DNA of 64,000 nt from Nissolia schottii. Taxonomy: Eukaryota > Streptophyta > Magnoliopsida > Fabales > Fabaceae. The notes beneath the pieces are model-generated. The model ran no database searches. It was given only the letters and a program-made list of their open reading frames with translations, and had not been told where the DNA came from. The stretch's first letter is position 1; each line of letters starts with the position of its first letter. The DNA is taken from contig QANU01056683.1 in NCBI GenBank assembly GCA_003254905.1, forward strand, positions 3,503-67,502. The letters are read 5' to 3'. Shown here piece after piece: positions 32,770-42,438 of this stretch. The position numbers and the translations under genes are program-made.

Positions 32770-33830
32770 TCTCGAGTTAATGTATGAAGTACTTGGAGGT
32801 AGTTGGGGAGTATTGTGGTGACTCAGACCCAGTTGTTTCTTGGTAGATCGGCCCTGATACTTCTGGTATTGAGTTGTCTAAACCAGTAAGATCTATATAT
32901 TTTTTTAGGTTGCTTACCCGGTATCTAAGGCTTAGCCTTGACTAATCCGGGCCGACTCGGGTCGCGCACCTGGCTATGGCGGGTGAATCTCCCAGCGAGG
33001 ATAACTGCGTTCACAAGGTCTCGAACTCGGGACCTTGCTTAAGCGATACCAAGCCGCTTACCACTTGGACCAACTCCCGTTGGTTTTAAGATCTATATAT
33101 ATTTATGGTAAATCCATCTACGAAAGCCCTATGAGGAGTTTCTCTAATCATCCTCCTTGGTTCATTTTGTATAGTTGACCTAGATCTATTCATTTTTATT
33201 ATAATGTCAGAGCCTCCTTGTATTATTTCTCGTATTTCGGTGTTTCGTTCTTTGGCATACGGTACGACATGTATAAGTTTCCATTCTTCCGAAATTCTGC
33301 TTAGAATCTCGTCATGTCTATTTCTTTTTAGGGACATGAACTAGTGATTTTTCTAAGTTAGCTTAGATCAGAGTAGTCTCATCAAAAGGAGATCTTCTGA
33401 AAGCCCTAAAGTTGTAATCTACTTTTGTAACTTTGTAATAAATCTTATAGATAATTTTAAAATTCCTGCTTCGTGATCAAGTTTTTCAGTGGGTACATCT
33501 ACCCATAACTGTATAGCACCAGTTGTCTTAGCATTAGCTATGTCCATCAAAAAATTAGGAAAATAGTTAAAGAAAGCAGGTCCGTCATGGAGATTGCTTT
33601 CCAATATTGCTATTATTGAGTCATTAAATTCTAGTAAACGTAGATCTCATAAGATCATTAGGATTGGAAGGTGTAATCCTATTCTACAGTTAGGTTTTGT
33701 TGTGACTTGTATTAATCCTAGGTGTATATGTTTGTATCCTTTTCTTAGATGTTCTAACTTTCCTTGTTCTAGTATTTGTATTCTCCTATTGGTAGTAGTG
33801 CCTAGGTAACAATATTATAACATATGGATC
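32770..33830 (-). pseudogene. Endogenous pararetrovirus (Caulimoviridae) movement-protein relic
   Basis: On the - strand the segment at about 33790-33419 reads as the core of a 30K-superfamily movement protein. Recognisable landmarks are a KGYKHIHLGLIQV-like strand, a later FNDSIIAILESNL stretch and the NYFPNF motif near 33570. The frame ends at a stop at 33421-33419. A second open segment (33337-33086) is basic and acidic mixed (EEWKLIHVVPYAKE) and resembles the sequence that follows the movement domain in caulimovirid polyproteins. A SINE interrupts the segment, and a further coding-like stretch continues to about 32770. It carries stops and shifts and lacks capsid, protease and reverse transcriptase, so it is an inert fossil. 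The genus is not determined. Confidence 0.65.
32901..33086 (-). mobile_element. tRNA-derived SINE with 14-bp target duplication
   Basis: A 186-bp element lies between perfect copies of TAAGATCTATATAT (32887-32900 and 33087-33100). On the - strand its head reads GGGAGTTGGTCCAAGTGG (A-box region), followed about 35 bases later by GAGTTCGAGACC (B-box). It ends in an A-rich tail. This is the internal RNA polymerase III promoter of a tRNA-derived SINE. It inserted into the pararetroviral relic. Confidence 0.9.
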
Positions 33831-34140
33831 TTTCATTAGAAAAGTTCCACATCATTTGGTTTCTATAAATGTTTGGTTTCTTGACCTTCGAAATGGACTA
33901 ATTATCTAAAGATAGGTAGAGATGGCATAGGGGTACATCAATTTCAAATAAGTAAGTTCGGGCCTAAATCATGGGTTTGATAGTTCAAGTCATCAAGGAA
34001 GACTTTTGTTCAAAGTTCAATCGTCAAACTCTAAAATGGTTCATTTTCAAATAAAACAAGTTTGCATCCAATAAAATTTTAAAAAAAAAAAGATAAAGAA
34101 ACAAGGGTTTCCTTTGAAGATCAAGTCTTTTCTACTGTTT

Positions 34141-34745
34141 GTTGAACTTATGTCCAGTTGGTTTACGAATCTTATCTTTTTTGCCATTTGTTGAACCCAT
34201 GTCTAGTTGGTTCGCAAATTTTATCTTTTCTACCATTCGTTGAGCCCATGTCCGGTTGGTTCACGAATTTTACTTTTCTGTCATTCGTTGAGCCCATGTC
34301 CAGTTGGTTCACAAATTTTAATTTTCTGCCATTTGTTGAACCCATGTCCAGTTGGTTCGTGAATTTTACTTTTTACTGTTCGTTGAACCCATATCTAGTT
34401 GGTTCACGAATTTGACTTTTCTGCTGTTCGTTCAACCCATGTCCAGTTGGATCGCGAATTTTACTTTTATCTCGTTCGTTGAACCCGTGTCCAATTGGTT
34501 CGTGAATTTTACTTTTCTATCGTTCGTTGAACCCATATCCAGTTGATTCGCGAATTTTACTTTTTTGTCATTCGTTGAACCCATGTTCTGTTGGTTAACG
34601 AGGTTTACTTATCTACTATTCATTGAACCCATGTCTAGTTGGTTGTGAATTTTACTTTTTTGTTATTCATTGAACCCATGTCTAGTTGGTTCGTGAATTT
34701 TACTTTTCTGCTATTTCTTGGACCCATGTCCAATTAGTTTCCAAG
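34141..34745 (+). repeat. 48-bp minisatellite, about 12 copies
   Basis: The unit 'cgttgaacccatgtccagttggttcacgaattttacttttctgc' recurs every 47-49 bp, with the TTGAACCCAT landmark near 34191, 34240, 34288, 34336, 34383, 34431, 34479, 34527, 34575, 34623, 34670 and 34718. As 48 is a multiple of three, an open frame through part of it reads as a 16-residue repeat (FVEPMSSWF...). I regard that as a by-product. Tandem repeats just upstream of the 3' LTR are known in Tat/Ogre elements, which fits the LTR that follows. Confidence 0.85.
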
Positions 34746-34892
34746 TATAGCAATGTTTTCACCTCACATCTACTCTTTCCATGTATTCTAGATAAAATGG
34801 TTGTTCATGTCTTTACTCTTTCCTTTATATGATAATATGAAGAACTATGGTTGTTCATATTCTCTAATAAGAAATGAGTAAAGAAGGGCAAG

Positions 34893-37162
34893 TGTGAACA
34901 CCCAATTTTGTCTGACCATTTCTTTTTATTATTTTTTTAGCTTATGTGCTTTTTTTATCATTATTATTATTATTATCTTCTCCATTTCTTTCATTCATTT
35001 TTTTTTAGTTTGATCCAAAAATAATTTGTTGGCCCAATCTTTTAGTATTTTTTAGCCCAAACAAAAAATAAAAAACAATAGAAAAAGAAAAAACAAAAAT
35101 TGAAAAAAAAGAAAAAAAAAAAAAAAAANAACTGTTGGTTTTTTCTAGTTATAAATAGAGGTTATAATGAAAATGATAGGGGACTTTTCTGGAACAAAAA
35201 TCATTAAAAAAAAATCACCAACAACAGAAAGGAAAATCAGTCAAAATTGTAGCGAAAGAGGAAGAAGCTGAGAGGTATGTGATTTACTCTTCTTTGAGTA
35301 GCAATCTGTTCAATTTTTTTTAAGAGAATGGGAGAGAGACAAAACCTCACCACCATCCTCAACCATCACTGGACCACCTCACCGCCACCACTCACAGCCA
35401 CCACAACACAAACCCGCCACCATCTAAACCATCACAAACCCACCACCATTCAAAACAACCCAACACACCTACCACCCAAAACAACACAACACAACACACA
35501 CCCCCAAAATTGAAAGATAAAAAAGGAAACTGAGAGAGGGTGAATTGAGAGAGAGGCGGATTCGAGAATCCGTGAGAGAGGGAAGAAACTGAGAGAGAAA
35601 CAAACAAGAGAGCGTGAATCGAGAGATAATTGGTGCCGCTGCCGATGACTGCCCATGGTGGCAGCACCATCAGGTGACAGATCTGAGAAAAATATGAGAC
35701 ATGGAGAGAAAGAAAGAGAGCCAAGATCAAGACTGAGCAGAGAGAGACAAAATAGATCGGGAGAAGGAGAGAGAGAGACTAGAGTCTATAGGGGGAGGGG
35801 GAGGGGAAGCTCGCCGTCGCCGGCGACCCGCTGTGGCGATGACAACCCCTGAAGAGAGAGTGAGATAGAGTCCGAAAGAGGGATGGAGACCAGAGAGAGA
35901 AAGGATCGGTAGGAGAAAGAGTGAAGGGTAGGTTTTTTGGTTGTTATATTCTTTCAAACTTTAATTTGTTGCATTTTTTTTTTTACTAACTTGTTTATTA
36001 GGCCATGGAATTTGGATCAACTTTTGGTTGCAATCTTTTTTCCTTCTTCCCTTTGTTTTCCTGATTTTGTTTATTTATTTTATTATTTCATTTTTTTGGG
36101 CCGTGTGTTTTAGGTCCATAACATCTCTATTTTATTTGTTGTTTGTTATTTGGTTGTTCCCTTTTTTCTTTTTCGTTTTTTTTGTTTCGGTTTGTGCTTG
36201 GGCCAACTGTTGGTTGAAGTTTTTTTCCTTTATTTTGCTGATTTGTTTTTTCTTTTTTTTGGGTCGTGTGTTTTGGGCCTCGAATATCTTTTTTTTATAA
36301 TTATTATTGTTGCTTGCTATAAAAGAAAAATAAAAAAAAAAGTAATAGCACGCAAATGAAATTGTTAGCTAAATCATAATGACTTGTTAACTCATTTTAC
36401 AGCATTTGAGTTGTGACAGTTTGATACTCTAAACTATTTTTTTAGTTTAATGAACGCATAAATATTTTTTAGCATGATGATAAAAGGTTAACCAAGCCGC
36501 GACGACTTGTTATGTTAGTTGTGACAACTTCATGCTCCAAAGGTTAAAATAAATAAGCTATTAAAAGTATATAAAATTAAATTAATCAACACACAAATAT
36601 TTTTTTAGAAAAAACTACGTGGCTTTGAGTTCCTCATTGCACTAGAGGATACGTAGGAGTGTAAGTCGAACCAAAATTAAATTTTCATAATTTCTATTTC
36701 ACATGTAAATAACTTTGTTTTTGTTATTAAATTAAGTTTCTTGTTTATTTTTTTGTCTAGTAAAAAAAGCTTGAATATGTTTCAATAACACAAGTGTTAA
36801 CTAAGTCGCGATGATTTGCTAACTCGTTTTAGAGTATCTAAGTTGTAACAACTTGATACTCTAAATCTTCTCATTTTTAGAGGTTATAAATAATTTGCTT
36901 AGAGGTTATAAATAATTTGCACGATTAACTAAGGTAACCGTTTTAATACAGATGTATAAGGGAAGGGGTGTTGCAAAATTAAGTTTTTTTTCCCTTCTTT
37001 ATGCATAATTGACTCCCGAATCCAAACTCAAATCAAACAAATTTCTCTAAATAAAGATTTTTTCAAATTTTCCTAATTCAAATAAAATTGGTGACGACTC
37101 CATTGAATTCTCATTTTCTTTTAAAATTTTGTTGCTTTCCTGACGCAATCACGGTCGCGACA
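34893..37162 (+). mobile_element. Tat/Ogre-like LTR, 2.3 kb
   Basis: It starts TGTGAACACCC after a purine-rich tract (gagtaaagaagggcaag) that can serve as a polypurine tract. It ends CGGTCGCGACA, so TG...CA. A TATA-like TTATAAATAG lies near 35150. No primer site follows and no 5-bp duplication is seen, so this is a 3' LTR with internal sequence on its left. The minisatellite would be part of its 3' untranslated region. Open frames inside (35328-35852 and 36028-36300) are simple CA-, GA- or T-rich translations. A single N lies at 35129 in an A-run. Confidence 0.6.
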
Positions 37163-37580
37163 GTAATGTTTATTTTTAAGTGTTTTAATGCTTGTTTCTT
37201 TGTAATGTAATATTTCAATGTGGTGAAATGTTTGTTTGTTTGTGGTATTAAGTTTATTTATGAGTGACGAAATGATTGTCTATGCCTTTGTTTTTGTGTA
37301 GTGTAATGTTTGTTCATGTGTAGTGTAATATTCGTTTATGTATGTTGTAATGTTTGTTTATAAGTTTTGTAATGTTTATTTTTTAGTATTGTAATGTCTA
37401 TTTATTTATGGCGCAATGTTTATTTATGAGAGAGTAGGTAGAGGAATAGGAGAGAGAGTGTGACATTTATTTTTCATTATTTAGTTGGTGTGAGTCTCAT
37501 TTTATTTTATTTGTTGTGTTTTATAATATTTGTTTATTTGTTCTTTAACATTTATTCATCTGTTTTGTAATGTTTGTTTA
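37163..37580. repeat. Degenerate GTAATGTTTGTTTA repeat
   Basis: The phrase 'gtaatgtttgtttat' and variants recur about every 25-35 bp. The array is too diverged for a fixed period by eye. No coding content. Confidence 0.55.
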
Positions 37581-37758
37581 AGAGAGAGTGTGAATACACA
37601 CGTGTTATAATGTAAGTGGGGGCAATAGAAAATGTAACAATTACTTTTAACATTAAATGCATCACGAATTCTATGTCATCTTGAATCCATATATAAAAAT
37701 GTTTGTAAGTCGATTCAATAATAATTTATTTTTAAAAAGTTTGTTTAGGCCTATTTAA

Positions 37759-38434
37759 TAGGGGTGTTCATAACGCGGTCCGGCCCGCCAACCCGAATCG
37801 GCCCGAAGCATTCCGACCGAATTGGATCTGATTTTAAACGGGCCTGATTTAAAAAAAAAACTTTAAAAAAACCCCGATTTTAATTCATACTGGGTTTGGG
37901 TTTAGCCTCGGACCACCCGGCCCGACCCGGTGGCCCATATGCTATACTATTATGCATTTTTTATTTTTTTCCCTTCCCATCCCATTATGAGAAATCACAA
38001 GAATTAAAGGAATTGGATTCTTGCGTTCTCATCTCATCCCATGATTGCAAATCTATTATAGTTAACTTTATTGCAAATCTATTGTAGTTAATTTTATTGC
38101 AAATCTATTGTAGTTTGTAGTTGATTTTTGTTCTTTTGCATGCTTTCAATTTTGTGACGTGCCTTTTGTCTCTTCACGGTGATATATAGCAGTCATAGGT
38201 ACTCGTATTTTGCACATTTTATTGTTTAATTGATTTCTGAAGGCAAGGAGTTTTATTTTACAATAAAAAAGGCCCTTATGAAATATAAAATCAAACATTT
38301 TGGCCAACTTTAACCTGATCCAAACTTAATTTTTAACTCAATCCAAAGATGATTGAGTCTATTAAATTTAAGATCGGGTCCAGATCCTCAAAATTAGCCC
38401 AATCTAAAACCCAGCCCGGCCATAAACACCCTTA
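37759..38434. mobile_element. hAT-type MITE upstream of the receptor kinase
   Basis: The left end TAGGGGTGTTCATAACGCGG and the right end (inverse TAAGGGTGTTTATGGCCGGG) form the inverted termini. Candidate 8-bp duplications CTATTTAA and CCATGTAA agree at six positions. The interior is rich in GGCCCG words and carries a 26-bp repeat (ttgcaaatctattgtagtta...) three times at 38045-38122. Its right edge lies about 22 bp before the candidate TATA box of the receptor-kinase gene, so it has replaced or displaced upstream promoter sequence. Confidence 0.7.
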
Positions 38435-38455
38435 CCATGTAATGTTGGTGTGCCA

Positions 38456-38529
38456 CTTATATACCATGTTTTATGTGCACGTGACCTTACTCCATGCTAT
38501 AACTTGGCAGCATTCCCCACTTTCACGTG
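38456..38529 (+). promoter_or_regulatory. Candidate core promoter of the receptor kinase
   Basis: CTTATATACC at 38456-38465 is a plausible TATA box, giving a leader of roughly 290 nt before the ATG. Two CACGTG G-boxes lie at 38478-38483 and 38524-38529, at or just past the expected start site. The leader is C- and A-rich and contains short upstream ATGs, including one near 38493. None of this is proven beyond motif match. Confidence 0.4.
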
Positions 38530-38779
38530 AGAGTGAGCTGAGGGCCAGCTGCTCCGCACTGCTGTTGCGTTCACAGCTCCCATCCAATCAAAACCAGTCT
38601 TCCACTCACTTCTCCTCTTTCCCCCTTTTCCCATCCATTTGCATTTCCCCCACTGCAAATCATGTTTCCATTGTCCACCACCAAGCCGAAAGCTGCAAAA
38701 CACACAACGCACTGACCAGTGAACTCAAAACACTACTAAAACAAACCACTCAACACAAATCACACCCCAACACACAACA

Positions 38780-41700
38780 ATGCATCACCCCAAACCCTTC
38801 TTCCTCCTCCTCCTCCTCCTCTTCTTCTTCTTCTTCTTCTTTTCCACCCTAACTTGCTCCGCCACTCCCTCGGCGATGCTGCCATCCGACGCCGTCTCGC
38901 TCCTCTCGTTCAAGTCGAAAGCGGACCTCGACAACAAGCTGCTCTACGCGCTGAACGAGCGCTACGACTACTGCGAGTGGCAGGGCGTGAAGTGCATCCA
39001 AGGCAGAGTCATCCGCTTCGTCCTCCAAGGCTTCTCCCTCCGCGGCACCGTCCCCGCCGGCACCCTCAGCCGCCTCGACCAGCTCCGAGTCCTCAGTCTC
39101 CGCAACAACTCGCTCTCCGGTCCCATCCCAGACCTCTCCCCTCTCCAAAACCTCAAGTCGCTCTTCCTCGACCGCAACCACTTCTCCGGCACGTTCCCCG
39201 CTTCGCTCCTCTCGCTCCACCGCCTCGTCACCCTCTCCCTGGCCCACAACGGCTTAACCGGTCCGATTCCTGACCGGCTCACCCTCCTGGACCGGCTCGA
39301 CTCCAACCACTTCAACGGCACATTCCCCGCGCTCAATCAGTCCGCCTTGGTGACGCTCAACGTCTCAGGCAACAACCTCACGGGTCCAGTTCCCGTGACC
39401 CCAACGCTCTCCCGCTTCGGCGCGGCATCCTTTTCGGGAAACCCTGGGCTCTGCGGGGAGATTATCCACAAGCCCTGCGATAGGCATTCGAGATTCTTCG
39501 GCGGCGGCTCCCCTTCGGCGTCGTCCACTTCTTCCTCTTCCGCGGCACCGCTCGCGCAGAGCGAGCAGGGGATCGTGGTGGTTCATTCGCCGGCTAAGAA
39601 GAGGAGTCACAAGAGCAATGGATTAATTCTCGGCTTGGCAGTCGGGGTTGCGGTCGTCACTGGCTTCACCCTCGCTGTGATCGCGTTGGCGAGGAAGAAG
39701 CAGAGCGAATTGAGAGAGGAAACGGAAAGGATGGCGAAAACGGGGGCCGCGGCGCCGGAAGCTGGAGCGGGGAGCGCCGCCCCTGCGCCTGGGACGAAGC
39801 GGGCAAACGACGTCGTTGCGGGGCCCGCGGACTCGACGAAGGTGAAGAGGATGGCGGAGATTGAGCGGGCGCACAAGAGCGGGAGGCTGGTGTTCTGCTT
39901 CGGGGAGGCGCGGCAGTACACGCTGGAGCAGCTGATGAGGGCGTCGGCGGAGCTTCTCGGGAGGGGGAGCGTGGGGACGACGTACAAGGCGGTGCTCGAC
40001 TCGCGGCTGATCCTGACGGTGAAGAGGCTGGACGCTGGGAAGATCGCGGTGACGAGCGGGGAGGTTTTCGAGAGGCAGATGGAGATGGTGGGGGCGCTTC
40101 GGCACCCCAATTTGGTTCCGGTGAGGGCTTATTTTCAGGCCAAGGGGGAGAGGCTCGTCATCTACGATTATCAGCCCAATGGAAGCCTCTTCAATCTTGT
40201 TCACGGTAAGCATTGTCCGATCGATGCTAATCTCATTCTTTTGATTTTTGATTTTTTTTTTTTTTTTTTTTAAACATAGGGGAAAACCGATAAATGAGAC
40301 AAGAGAAAATACAAGAGAAAGATAGATAATAAAAAAATAATAATTATATTATCTGAGTTGTGTGAAATAAAAAATAAACTTATTTATAAGTTAAAAACAC
40401 ATTAATTAAAACTCAACTGCCAAAAACATCTTAAAATAAAACTAAACATAATATATAATTATTCTTAACATTTTTTGTTATTTTTTATTTTTTTAAAATT
40501 TTGCAATTTGCTTCATGTTGCTTCTGTTTGTGAAGCTGAATTCTGACAATTGGGTGGGTTATGCGGTGGTGGAGTCTGGGTTGGGTGAACTTGTGAGAAG
40601 TGATGAACACGCGGACAGACACAGTGGGTCCAGGCAAGTTGTGGGGCCCAGGTGCTGGAATTAGACCTGGCCTTGAGTCTGACTGGTGATGTGTTGTCGT
40701 GGCATTGGATGATAGGTGTGTGAGAGCTGTTGTGGTGGGGTTGAAAAATTGTATAGGGGCGCTCTCACGAGCGATCGAGAACTCTCTTATTCTGTTAATA
40801 TTCAGATTCAGTATTTGACAGTTGATACCCTCGTCTATTTTGTTTAAAAAAAAAAATAGAAACAGGAATATAGGAATACAGGAATGACGCAAAATAGACC
40901 AATGCTTTTCCATTTTGTAGGAGTATTTCAAAATTGAGAAATTATTCTCGCAAAAACATATTGACAAATTATAAGTGATTTTTGTTGATATCAAAAGTTT
41001 TGTTATGTTATTATGTACCCATTAATTACTTTACATATCGGTTATTCCATTCATATAAGAAAATAGGCGATAGTAATCACCCACATGACAATATATCAAA
41101 TCAATATTTCGGTGCAAAACTTTTCTGACTTTGACGAGTGTCTGAATTTCTACTAAATTCTTCAAGGTTGAATTTCTAGTTGTTCATCTTTTGACATATG
41201 TCTGTCTGGTGGTACCGTCTTGTTGCCTATCCATTAATTACTATTGTTTGTTTGTATTTCGTGACCCCTGGGTCATGGGTAGTTGTGTGATACTGTTATC
41301 TTCTCCAATGCCAACAATCTTGGGTTGGACTATTTAAGGTTGTTTCTGGGACTGCTGCTGGACCATTTGAATTATCTATTTGACTATATGTTACGGGCCT
41401 GTTACCATACTTAAATGCACTTGAATCTTAGTTGATACAATTTCATTTTTCTCCAAAAAATTGAACTATTGTTAGAGAATCTTGTTGTACGGATAGGTTA
41501 GTATGCCCTTCAGATTGATATAGTCATTTTGAGATCTGCGCACATTTTTTTAGTTAACAGATTAAAAGAAAAAAAGGATAACAGGGCAGATAACTCCAAG
41601 TCTCTCAAGCACGTCCCTTATCATCATTCTGCCGAAATCCTGAACCTTCAAATGGGCATGAATGAAGTCAATGAGTTTTATCACATTTGATAAAAAAATC

Positions 41701-42438
41701 ACTTTTGGATCATTCACTTATTTATATCTAGATTTTTTTTTTTTATCTCTACTTGTTTCGGCAGAAATAATTTTTATCCAAACTCAGTTTCACAATCTGA
41801 ATGTCAAACAATTACCCCAATTCGTCCTGCTTAATGTTTTATCACTATTTCTTAACTTGTAGCTGTTCCATTTGGCAGGGTCAAGATCAACAAGGGCGAA
41901 GCCCCTTCATTGGACGTCATGTTTGAAAATAGCAGAAGATGTAGCTCATGGACTTGCTTATATACATCAAGCCTCGTCCTTAATTCATGGTGGCCTAAAA
42001 TCCTCTAATGTCCTTCTTGGAGTGGACTTCGAAGCCTGTATTACAGACTATGGTTTGTCCTTCCTTGCGGACCCTTCGCTCGCCGAAGATGCTGATTCTG
42101 CGGCGTATAAAGCACCGGAGGTTCGCAAGTCTGGCTGCAGGGCCTCTTCCAAGTCTGATGTGTATGCTTTCGGTGTCCTCCTTTTGGAGCTTTTGACAGG
42201 TAAACACCCCTCTCAACATCCCGTCCTCATGCCAACAGATCTGCGAGACTGGGTTAGAGCAATGAGGGACAATGATGCCAGTGAAGACAACCAGCTTGAA
42301 ATGCTCACGGAGGTTGCCGGTATTTGTAGCGCAACCTCACCGGAGCAGAGGCCAGCAATGTGGCAAGTTCTGAAGATGATACAGGAAATAAAGGAGAGCG
42401 TAGCGATGCAGGACACCACACATACCGGGCTCTCATAG
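38780..42438 (+). CDS. LRR receptor-like pseudokinase (At5g67200-like)
   Basis: Two exons, 38780-40205 and 41879-42438, join in frame across a GT-AG intron (CACG/GTAAG ... GGCAG/GG) to give 661 residues, usual for this group. A signal peptide with a Leu/Phe core (residues 7-21) comes first. An N-terminal LRR cap with YCEWQGVKC is followed by about five LRRs, a Ser-rich spacer, a transmembrane helix (about 281-304) and a kinase-like domain. The nucleotide-binding Lys (K415, TVKRL) is present. The catalytic loop reads HGGLKSSN in place of HRDLKxxN, and the metal-binding DFG is DYG, so catalysis is unlikely. Such plasma-membrane pseudokinases are thought to signal by partner binding. One LRR lacks about five residues between LLDRL and DSNHFNG. 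Exon 1 is GC-rich and exon 2 much less so. The ligand is unknown. Confidence 0.93.
38798..38842 (+). repeat. CTC/TTC microsatellite coding the signal-peptide core
   Basis: Runs of CTC and TTC triplets encode the six Leu and nine Phe residues of the receptor kinase signal peptide. Triplet slippage here would change the length of the hydrophobic core without shifting the frame. Confidence 0.85.

Noticed and set aside
33000-33075. Possible tRNA gene on the minus strand
   Set aside because: A- and B-box are present, but there is no complete cloverleaf. The sequence is the head of a SINE with an A-rich tail and a 14-bp target duplication.
34158-34546. Apparent repetitive protein (FVEPMSSWF repeats)
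   Set aside because: It is the translation of a 48-bp minisatellite. The period being a multiple of three keeps the frame open, and it lacks a promoter or conserved start.
35328-36300. Several open frames in the Tat-like LTR
   Set aside because: They translate CA-, GA- and T-rich simple sequence with no conserved motif.
38849-40213. Long minus-strand open frames across receptor-kinase exon 1
   Set aside because: They are antisense shadows of a GC-rich coding exon. The plus strand carries the signal peptide, LRRs and kinase domain.
40485-40994. 169-codon minus-strand frame within the receptor-kinase intron
   Set aside because: No recognisable domain, AT-rich hydrophobic start, and it lies wholly in an intron of a recognised gene. 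No supporting signals.
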